Assembly: GCF_050574275.1 (NCBI RefSeq)
Contig: NZ_CP192260.1
Coordinates: forward strand, 3,348,001-3,412,000
Direction of reading: 5' to 3'
Length of the DNA: 64,000 bases
From: Virgibacillus_F flavescens
GTDB lineage: Bacteria; Bacillota; Bacilli; Bacillales; Amphibacillaceae
Shown: in pieces, positions 1-8,795 of the stretch
How the letters are laid out: each line of letters starts with the position of its first letter
Numbering within the stretch: position 1 is the stretch's first letter
Notes under the pieces: model-generated
The model's input: only the letters and a program-made list of their open reading frames with translations
The model's database searches: none
What the model was told of the DNA's origin: nothing
Position numbers and translations under genes: made by a program

Positions 1-566
1 TTTATTTTTGACATTTCCTCGTCAAGTTTAAACGCGGCTTCTGCAGCTCGCTGCAGCCGGGTTTTAATTTCCTCAGGTATACTACCTTTGTATTTATAAT
101 TAAGTGAGTGTTCGTTTGTCGCCCAAAAGTTCATTGCCAGTGTACGAATCTGGATTTCTGCTATCAGTTTCTTTTCTCCATGTATCGTTTCCACTGGATA
201 TTCAATAACTATGTGATAAGAGCGGTATCCGCTGTCTTTCTTCTCAGATATATAGTCTTTCTCTTCAATTATTGTAAAGTCTTTTCGTGTACGAAGCATC
301 GCTACAATTTTATAGATATCATCCACAAACTGACACACTACTCTTACGCCAGCAATATCCTGCATTTCCTGCTCAATTCGTTCAAGCGAGATATGTCTTG
401 TTTCAGCTTTATCCAAAATACTTGTCACGGGCTTTACCCGACCTGTAATAAATTCAATTGGGGAATGCCTTGATTCAAATTCAAATTGCGATCGCATTCC
501 TTTAAGTTTCACCTTTAATTCATCAACTACTTGTGAATAAGGAGCAAGTAATGCCTTCCAATTCAT
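1..566 (-). CDS. relQ: GTP pyrophosphokinase RelQ (small alarmone synthetase), partial
   Basis: This is the N-terminal 188 residues of a small (p)ppGpp synthetase; the C-terminus lies beyond base 1. Such enzymes transfer pyrophosphate from ATP to GDP or GTP to make stringent-response alarmones in the cytoplasm. Visible motifs are GYRSYHIVIEYP, and EIQIRT followed by a FWATNEHSLNYKYKG segment, both typical of the RelA/SpoT synthetase fold. No HD hydrolase or TGS domain precedes them, which fits the RelQ class. The start ATG follows a TTAAAGGTGG ribosome site. The gene is divergent from the yjbK-like gene, as yjbM is in B. subtilis. The family call is secure; RelQ rather than RelP rests mainly on the neighbours. 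Confidence 0.9.
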   Translation of the reverse strand, partial: MNWKALLAPYSQVVDELKVKLKGMRSQFEFESRHSPIEFITGRVKPVTSILDKAETRHISLERIEQEMQDIAGVRVVCQFVDDIYKIVAMLRTRKDFTIIEEKDYISEKKDSGYRSYHIVIEYPVETIHGEKKLIAEIQIRTLAMNFWATNEHSLNYKYKGSIPEEIKTRLQRAAEAAFKLDEEMSKI

Positions 567-734
567 TAGTATATACCACCTTTAATAAAACTCGGTATTT
601 AAGAATAACTTTTTAATTTGCTAGTCGCCTTTTCCATCCTATCATAACACAACTAAAAGGATAATCTTTGCAAAAGTGTCGCTGATTCGCGATAATCATA
701 GGATAAATCAACCTCAGAGAAAGCAGGCGAATTT

Positions 735-1310
735 GTGGTGCAGGAAATTGAAATAGAGTATAAAAATTTATTAACAGAAGAAGAATTTAAGCAATTGTTA
801 ACTATATTCCCATTCCCTGAATCAGGTATATGGCAAACCAATCATTATTTTGAAACTAAGAATTTCGCATTGAAGGAAAAAGGTGCCGCACTTAGAATTC
901 GCGAGAAAAATGGTGCCTATGTTTTAACATTAAAGGAACCTCATCCAGAAGGACTTCTCGAATCCCATGATGCATTATCGGAAGAGGAAGCACAGCAATG
1001 GCTAGCGGGTACGCCGGTTGCGAAAAGCCAGGTAGTAGAACAGCTTCATTCACTTAATGTGAATCTGGAGGACCTTGTTTATTATGGCAAGCTTGCTACA
1101 GAGCGCTACGAATTAAACTATCAGGACACACTATTGGTATTAGACTACAGTGTATATAACGGCATATACGATTACGAATTAGAAATTGAAGCACAATCAA
1201 AAGAAGCCGGACAAAACATGCTTTATTCACTCTTACATCAACACGGAATTGTAAAGAAAGAGACACCCAATAAAATTAAACGATTTTTCGCATCATTTAC
1301 GGTTGAATAA
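735..1310 (+). CDS. yjbK: CYTH domain protein YjbK
   Basis: A 191-residue CYTH-domain protein. The N-terminal ExExK signature (EIEIEYKN, about residues 4-11) is the triphosphate-tunnel metal and phosphate ligand set, and further charged strands (RIREKNG, TLKEP, ERYELNY) follow as in the family. CYTH proteins hydrolyse inorganic triphosphate or related substrates, but the physiological substrate of Bacillus YjbK is not established. The start is a GTG or TTG at about 735. It sits first in a run with the truncated haemoglobin and SpxH genes, divergent from relQ, matching B. subtilis order. Its stop lies 67 bases before the next gene. Confidence 0.85.
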   Translation: MVQEIEIEYKNLLTEEEFKQLLTIFPFPESGIWQTNHYFETKNFALKEKGAALRIREKNGAYVLTLKEPHPEGLLESHDALSEEEAQQWLAGTPVAKSQVVEQLHSLNVNLEDLVYYGKLATERYELNYQDTLLVLDYSVYNGIYDYELEIEAQSKEAGQNMLYSLLHQHGIVKKETPNKIKRFFASFTVE

Positions 1311-1377
1311 TTCTTATGATTTGCCGAAGTATTATTACGTTGCTACAATGAATACAAACCTATTAGGAGAGAAAAAA

Positions 1378-1758
1378 ATGACAAGACCCAGTACAATGTT
1401 TGAAGCTATAGGTGGCTTCGATACAATAGATAGGCTAGTTAATGCTTTCTATAAGCGCGTTGGTGCATGTCCAGAACTCATTGAGATCTTTCCGGACGAT
1501 CTAACGGAAACGGCAAGAAAGCAGCGATTGTTTCTTACGCAATTTTTCGGTGGACCAATGATTTATTCAGAAGAACGCGGCAACCCGATGATGCGTCGCC
1601 GACACCTTCCATTTGAAATAACACCGACTAGAAGAAGCGCATGGCTTGCATGTATGAGCGAAGCACTCGACGAAGCTGAAATCGAAGAACCCTATCGAAC
1701 AGCAATTTTCGAAAAACTTACTATGACAGCAAATCATATGATGAATACACCGGAATAA
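1378..1758 (+). CDS. yjbI: truncated haemoglobin (group II) YjbI
   Basis: A 126-residue truncated globin that binds haem and O2 or related ligands in the cytoplasm. The proximal histidine candidate is H76 in RRRHLPFEI, and W89 in RSAWLACM is the group II (trHbO-type) tryptophan of helix G. The reading frame opens upstream at 1303, but the start used here is the ATG at 1378. It follows a TTAGGAGAG ribosome site and gives the usual family length. In Bacillus this gene is the neighbour of yjbH, as here. A role in redox or NO handling alongside SpxH is inference from this linkage. Confidence 0.9.
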   Translation: MTRPSTMFEAIGGFDTIDRLVNAFYKRVGACPELIEIFPDDLTETARKQRLFLTQFFGGPMIYSEERGNPMMRRRHLPFEITPTRRSAWLACMSEALDEAEIEEPYRTAIFEKLTMTANHMMNTPE

Positions 1759-1841
1759 TCGTAAAAAAGCATACCCGCCAAAGCAGCAGTAGCATCCAAC
1801 CGGACGTGAAAGCTTTGACAGTAATAGAAAGGAGAATCGAT

Positions 1842-2738
1842 GTGAGTTGGCAAAACGCTGAGCTGAAAGGCTTTAAACATACAAACACATCGGCGAGATC
1901 TGGCTTTACTGACTCTGTACAAAAACCGATTGAGATTTATGTTTTTGTGGATCCTCTTTGCCCAGAGTGCTGGTCCTTGGAGCCCTATATCAAAAAGCTT
2001 TCCATAGAATATGGACGCTTTTTTACCATTCGACCTATTATTAGCGGACATTTAAACAATTTAAATAAAGATAAATTCGATAAACCAAAAAAGCTTAAAG
2101 ATATATGGGACAGAACAGCAAAACGAACAGGCATGAGCTGTGACGGAGATTTATGGGTTGATAATCCCGTTTCCTCTCCATGGATTGCATCCCTTGCAAT
2201 TAAAGCAGCCGAACTGCAAGGAAAAAAAGCCGGTAAGCTGTTTCTGCGTAAAGTACAGGAAAGTTTATTTTTACAAAAAAGAAATATCTCAGACGAAGAA
2301 GTATTAATGGATATAGCGAATGAAGCAAATCTTGACTTACATGAATTCAAAGATGACCTATATTCCACTTCAGCAAAGAAAGCATTTCAATGCGATCTTA
2401 GACTGACAAAGGAAATGGAAGTTGATTACATTCCAACTATCGTCTTTTTTAATCAGGTAGCTGAAGAACAAGGCATTAAAATTTCCGGACTTTATCCATA
2501 TGATATTTATGTAAAAGTGTTAAAACAGATGCTTCAAAAAGATCCGACGCCTGAAGAAACACCATCCTTGGAGGATTTCATGAAGTACTACGGTATTGTG
2601 GGGAGCAAAGAAATTTCAGTCGTCTATGACTGGACCCTCGTGCAAACCGATAAGGAAATGAAAAAATTACAATTAAAACAAACAGTAGAAAAGATCCCAG
2701 TTAAATATGGATCTTTCTGGAAATATATTAAATCCTGA
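1842..2738 (+). CDS. yjbH: Spx-degradation adaptor SpxH (YjbH), DsbA-like
   Basis: A 298-residue thioredoxin/DsbA-fold protein with a CPEC motif (DPLCPECWSLEP, near residue 35) in the first strand-helix of the fold. In B. subtilis YjbH/SpxH binds Spx and delivers it to ClpXP. The start chosen is GTG at 1842, preceded by AAAGGAGA; an in-frame upstream codon at 1806 lacks a ribosome site. The length equals the longer annotated forms in the family. A strong hairpin terminator at 2742-2774 closes the yjbK-yjbI-yjbH run. Its target Spx is encoded 5 kb downstream on the other strand. Confidence 0.9.
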   Translation: MSWQNAELKGFKHTNTSARSGFTDSVQKPIEIYVFVDPLCPECWSLEPYIKKLSIEYGRFFTIRPIISGHLNNLNKDKFDKPKKLKDIWDRTAKRTGMSCDGDLWVDNPVSSPWIASLAIKAAELQGKKAGKLFLRKVQESLFLQKRNISDEEVLMDIANEANLDLHEFKDDLYSTSAKKAFQCDLRLTKEMEVDYIPTIVFFNQVAEEQGIKISGLYPYDIYVKVLKQMLQKDPTPEETPSLEDFMKYYGIVGSKEISVVYDWTLVQTDKEMKKLQLKQTVEKIPVKYGSFWKYIKS

Positions 2739-2741
2739 TAC

Positions 2742-2774
2742 AAAAGCGACTACCCAGTGGGTGGTCGCTTTTTT
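2742..2774 (+). terminator. terminator after yjbH
   Basis: A 14-base stem with one mismatch (AAAAGCGACTACCC against GGGTGGTCGCTTTT), a short loop and a T run, directly after the yjbH stop. Confidence 0.85.
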
Positions 2775-2810
2775 ATGGAATTGATGCGTGGTTTGGGCTT
2801 GGTTGGGCTC

Positions 2811-2957
2811 AAGACCGATATTATTGCGCTCGAGATGGATATAATTTTTCTCCCGATGGATATAAATTTTCTCAAGATCGATATCTCTGACAACGACCAT
2901 GATTTCTCTGCCTCGGGATCGATATCTTGCCGCTCGAACCCGATATCCTCAGCCACC
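2811..2957. repeat. seven-unit 21-bp tandem repeat
   Basis: Seven consecutive 21-base units start at 2811, 2832, 2853, 2874, 2895, 2916 and 2937. Most units carry a GATATA- or GATATC-like core at the same position, and divergence between units is considerable. Because 21 is a multiple of three, frames stay open on both strands and produce heptad-like peptides such as MDIIFL. No ribosome site fits any of these frames, so I treat it as a repeat rather than a gene. Confidence 0.8.
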
Positions 2958-3007
2958 ACACTGCCTAACTTGATCAAGACCACATAACAGTCTAAAAAAC
3001 AACGTAA

Positions 3008-3037
3008 AAAGGATATACGGGGCAGCGTATATCCTTT
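3008..3037. terminator. perfect hairpin, possible terminator
   Basis: A perfect 12-base stem (AAAGGATATACG with CGTATATCCTTT) and a six-base loop. It is followed by AGGTCTTTT rather than a clean T run, so terminator function is uncertain. The rest of the gap 2958-3246 holds a second imperfect hairpin (3074-3113, GAAGAAAG with CTTCTTTC) and the small gene's ribosome site. Confidence 0.5.
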
Positions 3038-3246
3038 AGGTCTTTTAGAAACTTATATTTTATAAAAGGGGTTGGAAGAAAGTTCAAACAAAGGGGTTTG
3101 TTTGCTTCTTTCTTTTGTTCAGATTTACTATAGCAACTTCTTGTCTGTTATTCAATAACTAACTAGTTCATTTCACAAAAATGTCATACTTCTAATTAAA
3201 GTTATCTATCATATACTTAACTAAAAACAAGGAGGTGGCATCTTTC

Positions 3247-3423
3247 ATGCAAAACTATATGCCCTACCTATTTCTCGGGTTAACCATTTTTGCATTCTTT
3301 TTAAATATTCTTGGCTTTATGCAATTAATTCCTTTATATATCACTCTGCCACTGCTATTCATCTCAATTTACCTGACTATTTTTTCGTTTACGCATCGCC
3401 GTGTTTTTCGTAGATTACGTTAG
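3247..3423 (+). CDS. small membrane protein, unknown function
   Basis: A 58-residue protein that is almost entirely two hydrophobic segments (about residues 5-24 and 28-47) with a basic tail HRRVFRRLR, so a two-pass membrane protein with the positive end likely inside. The start chosen is the ATG at 3247 because AAGGAGG lies upstream; the GTG at 3235 overlaps that site. It stands alone between the yjbH terminator and the convergent pepF gene. No family recognised; the coding call rests on the ribosome site and coherent membrane topology. Confidence 0.6.
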   Translation: MQNYMPYLFLGLTIFAFFLNILGFMQLIPLYITLPLLFISIYLTIFSFTHRRVFRRLR

Positions 3424-3497
3424 AAAACTAGCCTTATCACCAAGTCTTAGTTGCTCTTATGCAGGAGGAAAGGAATTATACTTTCTTACCTGCATAA
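3424..3497 (+). repeat. dispersed repeat family A, copy 1
   Basis: A match to a roughly 90-base intergenic repeat found seven times in this window. It shows the TTAGTTGC and TTATGCAGG elements and the paired arms GCAGGAGGAAAGG and CTTTCTTACCTGC. The first hairpin of the family consensus is degraded here. Confidence 0.7.
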
Positions 3498-3498
3498 A

Positions 3499-3538
3499 AA
3501 GTAAGAGGATGAGCCCAAACAGGCGCATCCTCTTACTT
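3499..3538 (-). terminator. terminator of pepF
   Basis: A perfect 13-base stem (AAGTAAGAGGATG with CATCCTCTTACTT). On the minus strand it is followed by TTTTTAT, just past the pepF stop. Confidence 0.85.
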
Positions 3539-3546
3539 ATGGAGCT

Positions 3547-5361
3547 TTATTTTAATAACAGCTTTTCCATTTCGCCAAGCTTTTCTTCGAACACGTCAAG
3601 CGCTTCTAAAATCGGCTGTTTTGACGTCATATCAACACCAGCTTTTTTCAATACCTCAATTGGGAAGTCACTGCTTCCTGCTTTAAGGAAGTTTAAATAG
3701 CGCTCAACAGCTTCGCCTGACTCGTCTGATTGAATCTGGCTTGCAAGAGCAGTTGCTGCTGAATAACCAGTAGCATACTGGAATACATAGTAATTGTAGT
3801 AGAAATGTGGAATTCGTGACCATTCAAGACCAATTTCCTCGTCTGATACTACTTCATCACCAAAATACTTCTTATTTAATGCATAGTAGATCTCCGTAAG
3901 CTTTTCAGCAGTCAGTGCCTCACCATCCTGCATACGCTTATGGATATCGTGTTCGAATTCAGCAAACATTGTTTGACGGAATACCGTGCCACGGAACCCT
4001 TCCAGGAAATGATTTAACAAATAAAGTTTTTCTTTCTCGTCTTCCAAATTGTTCAGCATATATTCGTTCAACAATGCTTCGTTGCACGTTGACGCTACTT
4101 CCGCTACAAAAATCGAATAGTTTCCATATCGGTACGGCTGTGATTTTCTTGTGTAATAGCTGTGAACCGAATGTCCAAGCTCATGAGCTAATGTAAATAG
4201 ATCGTTAACATTGTCCTGCCAGTTCAACAGAATATACGGATTTGTGCCATATGCACCTGAAGAATATGCACCGCTGCGCTTCCCTTTGTTTTCCTCGACG
4301 TCTATCCAGCGATTTTTATAACCTTCTTTTACAATGTTTACATACTCTTCGCCGAGTGGTGCAAGGCTTTCCACTACATATTCCTGGGCTTTTTCATACG
4401 GGATTTTCATATCCACGTTTTTCACAAGCGGTGTGTACATGTCATACATATGCAATTCATCAAGCTCTAGTACCTTCTTGCGTAATGCAGAATATCGATG
4501 CAATAAATGAATTTTATCATTAACTGCTTCAACCAGGTTTTCGTAAACCTGCTCTGGAATATTATTTCCGTCTAGTGCTGCATGCCTTGCTGAATCGTAA
4601 TTGCGAATCTTAGCGTAGAAATTATCTTTTTTAATCGTACCGGTTAATGTAGAAGAAAACGTATTTTTAAAACTGCCATACGTCTTGTACATCGCTTTAA
4701 ATGCATCCTCACGTACACGACGGTCCTTTGACTCCAAAAAGCCTATATAACGTCCGTGCGTAAGGTCTATTTCCTCGCCTTCTTCATTCTTAATAGCCGG
4801 GAATGTCAGATCAGCATTATTCAACATACCAAATGTTTGCGATGCGTTCTCGATTGGCTCTGACGCCTCGGCAAGCAGCGCTTCTTCTTTTTGTGATAAA
4901 ATATGCGCGCGTTGACGGGCAATTTCGTCTAATGTTTGTTTATATAATGATAGTTCTTCTTTTTCAGCTTGAAATTTCGTTAACTTTTCATCATCGATTG
5001 TCAAAATTTCTGGAACAATATAGCTCATCGAACTGGAAGCAAGCGTTAAAACGTTCTCAGCTTTCGCGTTCAATTCCTGATAGAAGGAATTCGCTGTATC
5101 TTCATCGTTACGCATATGCGCGTATGTAAACAGTTTTCCTAAACGCTGTGATAGTTCATCCTGGAGCTTGAACATGTCAAATAGTGCCTGCGCTGACTCG
5201 GATAACTTGCCCTCATAAGCTTCAATTTTAGGAATATCCTGCTTCAAGCTTTTTAATTCTTTTTCCCATTCATCCTCTGTTGCAAAAATATCTTCTAAGT
5301 CCCATGTTAACTCTTTAGGTAGTTCACTTCTTTTCGGTAATTCTTTTGTTGCTTTCGCCAA
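3547..5361 (-). CDS. pepF: oligoendopeptidase F (PepF, M3 family)
   Basis: A 604-residue zinc metallopeptidase of the M3B family, which cleaves short peptides in the cytoplasm. The gluzincin motif HELGH is at residues 393-397, with the third-ligand region in the following helix (VAEVASTCNE). The N-terminal half is the helical PepF domain. The start is a TTG preceded by AAAGGAGG; the next residues LAKATKEL read as Met-initiated. In B. subtilis the yjbG product (PepF) neighbours yjbH and coiA as here, and overexpression there inhibits sporulation initiation. Length and motif agree with the family. Confidence 0.95.
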   Translation of the reverse strand: MAKATKELPKRSELPKELTWDLEDIFATEDEWEKELKSLKQDIPKIEAYEGKLSESAQALFDMFKLQDELSQRLGKLFTYAHMRNDEDTANSFYQELNAKAENVLTLASSSMSYIVPEILTIDDEKLTKFQAEKEELSLYKQTLDEIARQRAHILSQKEEALLAEASEPIENASQTFGMLNNADLTFPAIKNEEGEEIDLTHGRYIGFLESKDRRVREDAFKAMYKTYGSFKNTFSSTLTGTIKKDNFYAKIRNYDSARHAALDGNNIPEQVYENLVEAVNDKIHLLHRYSALRKKVLELDELHMYDMYTPLVKNVDMKIPYEKAQEYVVESLAPLGEEYVNIVKEGYKNRWIDVEENKGKRSGAYSSGAYGTNPYILLNWQDNVNDLFTLAHELGHSVHSYYTRKSQPYRYGNYSIFVAEVASTCNEALLNEYMLNNLEDEKEKLYLLNHFLEGFRGTVFRQTMFAEFEHDIHKRMQDGEALTAEKLTEIYYALNKKYFGDEVVSDEEIGLEWSRIPHFYYNYYVFQYATGYSAATALASQIQSDESGEAVERYLNFLKAGSSDFPIEVLKKAGVDMTSKQPILEALDVFEEKLGEMEKLLLK

Positions 5362-5473
5362 TTGAAAAGCCTCCTTTAAAATATCACTTTCTTAAACTAT
5401 ATTCGTTGCAAATCACAAAATACCTTCATCAGAAAACAACTTCCTTTAGTATGTTATTTTCTGCTAAATTCAT

Positions 5474-6646
5474 TCATAATCCTATTGTACTATATTGAAT
5501 TAACTGATTCATCAAACGTGCATCAGCTTTCACTGATTCTTCAATATTTTTGTGAAATACGATCTCTTTCATTTTCACAAATACTGTCGTTTGGTACTGA
5601 TCAATAACGCCGATTTCTTTAAGAATAAGCAAATAGCTGAGAATGGGATGGTCCGTGCCTTTAAGAAGAATGGATTGTTGGGGTTTATAACGCAAAAGCC
5701 GCTCGCAGTCTTTTATTGAAAATCGCGCACCAATTTTCAGTGGTATCAGCAGATCAATGCACAACCTGCTTTGCCAGTTGTAAAGCGGCAATTTCATTTG
5801 ATGCTGACCAGGAACAGGAAGATGGACAATGGAAGGAAGTCGTTCTTTGTGTGTTCCATTCTCATATAACCATTTATGCCAGACTAGTTCTGCACCAAAC
5901 ATTCGGTTATTTCGACTCAACCTGAACTGTTTCTTTTCATTTAACCATAATTGGTAAAATCCGTTTTGATTAAAAAGAGGCTGTTTAAACATATGGTGAA
6001 AAGTCATTTCGTTTAACTTGGAAAATGAAAAAGAACCAATTGCATTACGGGAATTAGATAAATGAATATGTTGGGCGGATACAAACTGAAGTGTGCTTGG
6101 GCAGAAGAAATACAGGGATATCGGGAAGCTTGGTGTAAACTGATGTAAGAAGGAAAGAATGAATTGATCTACTTTGAAGTGATGTTTTCGTAGTCGATGG
6201 AAGTGCTTTGCACCCAGGATCCAGATTGGTGTAATACCAGCTGTTCTGTATCCTTCATTGCGCTGTCTAACTACTTCCAGAGGAATTCGTGCACATTGGT
6301 ACTCGATTGCTATTTTCTTGTTCCTGATGGTTACAAGCAGATCAGGACGCTGGTTGATTTCCGGTATATATTTTTCAAGTTCGGTTTTGAAAGTTTGCTG
6401 TTTTAACCAATTATATAATTCCAGTTTACCTCGTGCGTGGTATGATCCCTCCCCATAATCACTCGAAATACAGTTCTTTACCGAAAGATGTGCAAAATGC
6501 GCAATCGTCCTTTCCCCCGCTTTTACGATAACTGACTCATTACATACGGGGCAGAAATACTCATGGTGTCTTGCATTTTCCACTTCTTGTTTTGTCAGAT
6601 TTATAAGCGTTATCAGGTCACCAGTTTTAATTTTTGCTTGAAGCAT
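5474..6646 (-). CDS. coiA: competence protein CoiA
   Basis: A 390-residue CoiA-type nuclease-like protein. CoiA is needed for DNA transformation, at the step of processing or recombining incoming DNA. Visible are an N-terminal zinc-finger-like segment CPVC (32-35) with IAHFAH (48-53), then a nuclease core with RPDLLV (D102) and IAIEYQ (E115, Q117), which looks like the D...ExQ restriction-endonuclease fold signature. The start is ATG 6646, chosen over 6664 because GGAGGTG lies at proper spacing. It follows mecA on the same strand with an 89-base gap that contains the mecA terminator. ComK control is likely but no K-box was confirmed. Confidence 0.9.
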   Translation of the reverse strand: MLQAKIKTGDLITLINLTKQEVENARHHEYFCPVCNESVIVKAGERTIAHFAHLSVKNCISSDYGEGSYHARGKLELYNWLKQQTFKTELEKYIPEINQRPDLLVTIRNKKIAIEYQCARIPLEVVRQRNEGYRTAGITPIWILGAKHFHRLRKHHFKVDQFILSFLHQFTPSFPISLYFFCPSTLQFVSAQHIHLSNSRNAIGSFSFSKLNEMTFHHMFKQPLFNQNGFYQLWLNEKKQFRLSRNNRMFGAELVWHKWLYENGTHKERLPSIVHLPVPGQHQMKLPLYNWQSRLCIDLLIPLKIGARFSIKDCERLLRYKPQQSILLKGTDHPILSYLLILKEIGVIDQYQTTVFVKMKEIVFHKNIEESVKADARLMNQLIQYSTIGL

Positions 6647-6710
6647 AGTTGGCGTCACCTCCATTCCTAATTAATTCGGCGGCGACGCGGTATTTCCTGC
6701 TTTTTGCAAA

Positions 6711-6740
6711 AAAAAAGACATCCGATTTGGACGTCTTATA
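6711..6740 (-). terminator. terminator of mecA
   Basis: Stem AAGACATCC/GGACGTCTT overlapping the mecA stop codon, followed on the minus strand by a long T run. Confidence 0.75.
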
Positions 6741-7431
6741 GCTGTGCAGGAAAATATTTTCTTACTTGTTCGAATGTGTCATTCGTAAAAATGGTTTTTC
6801 CATATTCTTCTAAATAATGAATGGTTACATCGGTATCCTTACCAAATTCGAAAACCTTACTGATTACATCTTCTTGTTTGTCATCATCCATTGACTCATC
6901 AATAAATTCTAGGTAAAAGTAGTAGTTATCGTTGAAGTAAAATAAACTGTCCTGGAAAGCATCAGTATCCCCTTGGAAATAATGACTTAGCTGAATAACA
7001 TCTTCAAAATCACTAAATTGCAATACAAATGACAATTTGCCATCATCTTCAATTTCATCTTCTTCATCTTTTTGTTTGTCAGCTGATTTACCAAATTTAT
7101 TTTCCAGCATATTTTCAATATCCTCGTCAACAGATAAATCTATTGTTTTTCCATTCTCAGTGGACAACTCAATATTCTCACCGTTTTTAGATACCTGTGC
7201 TTTCGTTACAATGATCTCAAGACCTTTATCCATTGCTTGCACCTGTATCCACAACGGCCCATCCACATTAAAGTCTTCTTTATAGTTTACTTCGTCCATC
7301 ATTTGCCAAAATAATTGCTCACTTCGTTCCCGATTGTACCAGATCTCCTCACGTTCAAAACCACGGTCTTCAATATCTATATAAGATATATAAAATTTAA
7401 CGGTATTATCATTAATGCGTTCTATTTCCAT
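6736..7431 (-). CDS. mecA: adaptor protein MecA
   Basis: A 231-residue MecA family adaptor. In B. subtilis MecA binds ComK (N-terminal domain) and ClpC (C-terminal domain), keeping competence off by proteolysis. The N-terminus MEIERINDNTVKFYISYIDI and the C-terminal part with YHYFQGDTDAFQ-like and FVLQFSDFEDVI blocks are family-typical. A central acidic linker (DEEDEIEDDG, about 130-140) separates the two domains. The ATG follows AGAAGGGAGAG. ComK itself is encoded at 59.3 kb in this window, and CoiA immediately downstream, so the competence context is strong. Confidence 0.93.
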   Translation of the reverse strand: MEIERINDNTVKFYISYIDIEDRGFEREEIWYNRERSEQLFWQMMDEVNYKEDFNVDGPLWIQVQAMDKGLEIIVTKAQVSKNGENIELSTENGKTIDLSVDEDIENMLENKFGKSADKQKDEEDEIEDDGKLSFVLQFSDFEDVIQLSHYFQGDTDAFQDSLFYFNDNYYFYLEFIDESMDDDKQEDVISKVFEFGKDTDVTIHYLEEYGKTIFTNDTFEQVRKYFPAQL

Positions 7432-7740
7432 GGTATTTCTCTCCCTTCTATTAAATAGTTAGGTGGAAGAGACTATCTCACCCATATCTATCTATACTGT
7501 CCGGATCTTCTTCCGCATGACCATTTCCATGTACAAAGAAGTTCCCTGTCTATTGATTCTTTATTTATCTATTACCCGTTTCCCTGCTTGTTTAACCATT
7601 CATTGGCTGTATTTAATTTTCTATAATTCCATTGTATGCTACATCGCCACCAATTGAAAATTAAAATGCCTATATATAGAGAATTTAATAATATATTTTA
7701 GAGGATAAAGTATTATTTGTCACGTGCTGTATTAAAATTC

Positions 7741-7830
7741 GACTAAAAACTTGGCATATCCCCAGATTTAATGGTGAAATCCTTAGTTGCACTTATGCAG
7801 CAAGAAAATACTTATACTTTCTTGCCTGCC
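7741..7830 (+). repeat. dispersed repeat family A, copy 2
   Basis: A near full-length family A copy: ACTTGGCATATCC block, CCTTAGTTGCACTTATGCAG, then AAGAAAA and its partner TTTCTTGCCTGC. The gap 7432-7907 otherwise holds AT-rich sequence and the spx terminator; no supported gene. Confidence 0.75.
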
Positions 7831-7839
7831 AAAAGATAA

Positions 7840-7874
7840 TAAAAACGCAGCCCCATATCTGGTTCTGCGTTTTT
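7840..7874. terminator. terminator of spx
   Basis: A perfect stem AAAAACGCAG/CTGCGTTTTT just beyond the spx stop. It has A and T flanks on both sides, so it could act in both directions. Confidence 0.85.
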
Positions 7875-7907
7875 ACTTTTATCATTAAGCATTTTCAATT
7901 AAGAAAA

Positions 7908-8303
7908 TTAGTTGACCATTCGTTGGGCCTCACGTAATTGGAACGTACGAACAGTTCTAGGTAAGAACCGGCGTATCTCGTCTTCGTTATAACCAACCTG
8001 CAGACGCTTTTCATCAAGTATAATTGGTCGTCTTAACAGTCCTGGGTTCTGTTGAATCAAGTGAAATAAATCTTTTAAAGGTAATTGATCTATATTTACG
8101 TCTAACTTTTGGAAAACCTTAGAACGAGTTGAAATTATCTCATCCGTTCCATCTTCTGTCATGCGTAAAATTTCCTTGATTTCGTCTAAAGATAATGGTT
8201 CAGAAAAAATATTTCGTTCAGTGAACGGTATATCATGTTCTTCTAACCACGCTTTTGCTTTTCTGCACGAAGTACAGCTTGGTGAGGTATAAAGTGTTAC
8301 CAT
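7908..8303 (-). CDS. spx: transcriptional regulator Spx
   Basis: A 131-residue ArsC-fold regulator that binds the RNA polymerase alpha C-terminal domain under disulfide stress. The redox switch CTSC occupies residues 10-13 (SPSCTSCRKAK), and the conserved LLRRPIILDEKRLQVGYNEDEIR block is present. Spx is degraded by ClpXP with SpxH, encoded at 1842-2738. In B. subtilis spx is co-transcribed with yjbC. Here the yjbC homologue lies upstream on the same strand but 935 bases away, with two repeat elements between, so spx probably relies on its own promoter (inference). Confidence 0.95.
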   Translation of the reverse strand: MVTLYTSPSCTSCRKAKAWLEEHDIPFTERNIFSEPLSLDEIKEILRMTEDGTDEIISTRSKVFQKLDVNIDQLPLKDLFHLIQQNPGLLRRPIILDEKRLQVGYNEDEIRRFLPRTVRTFQLREAQRMVN

Positions 8304-8600
8304 GAAACTTCACTCCTCATTCTAAGATTGGGTTATCTCATGAACTTTATATAACTTATCAGTTTAAAATAAGTTTAAATAACCTATATGTATCATTATA
8401 CTACAATTGTCAAGCGAAAGGTAGAGTATTTGCAAAAAAAGTAGGTTTTTATATAATGTTCATAAAATGTTGTTGTTGTTAATTATATATAACATTCCCC
8501 AAACAACTTTTAATAAACCAAATTCACAAAAAAAAAGTAAAAATTCCTCTTTTGAACAATGTGAAGGACTTTCCCAAGCCCACCATCCATTTGTTGTAGT

Positions 8601-8632
8601 TGATACTCAATATCTCTATACTGCGACGTAAC
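8601..8632 (+). repeat. short repeat D copy
   Basis: A roughly 30-base motif with CAATATCTCTATACTGCGACGTAAC. It resembles segments at 32079-32108, 56870-56900 and 60208-60240, three of which precede foldback elements. Confidence 0.5.
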
Positions 8633-8688
8633 ATCTTTTTGTTTTCCACACCAGAAATAGACCACGAAGTTACAGCAACGTGATTTCC

Positions 8689-8795
8689 ACGGATGGCAGT
8701 CGCGCACCTTAGGCCGGCTGGTGAGTCTCCTCGTGCTACCGCACTCCGGGGTCTCACCGATGCCTTTCCTCCCGCAAGAGTCGACTGCCATCCGT
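8689..8795 (-). repeat. foldback element B, copy 1
   Basis: Perfect 14-base arms ACGGATGGCAGTCG and CGACTGCCATCCGT enclose a GC-rich core. Read on the minus strand the core contains CTTGCGGGAGGAAAGGC, GGTGAGACC and GGAGACTCACC. Short minus-strand frames here (MERMAVDSCGRKG...) are by-products of the repeat. Apart from this and copy 2 the gap 8304-9238 shows no gene. Confidence 0.85.

Noticed and set aside
108..473. 121-residue plus-strand frame at the start of the window
   Set aside because: Antisense to relQ, whose protein motifs are clear on the minus strand.
2811..2957. Possible CRISPR array
   Set aside because: Unit and period are the same 21 bases with no unique spacers, and no cas genes are present.
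2750..2987. Heptad-repeat peptides of about 76 residues on both strands
   Set aside because: They are produced by the 21-base tandem repeat; no ribosome site, and the frames overlap a terminator.
7463..7657. 64-residue plus-strand frame upstream of mecA
   Set aside because: No ribosome site and composition like intergenic DNA; it overlaps the mecA upstream region.
8338..8500. SigA promoter for spx at TTGACA...TATAAT
   Set aside because: On the minus strand TTGACA and TATAAT are only seven bases apart, so they cannot form one promoter; no better pair was convincing.
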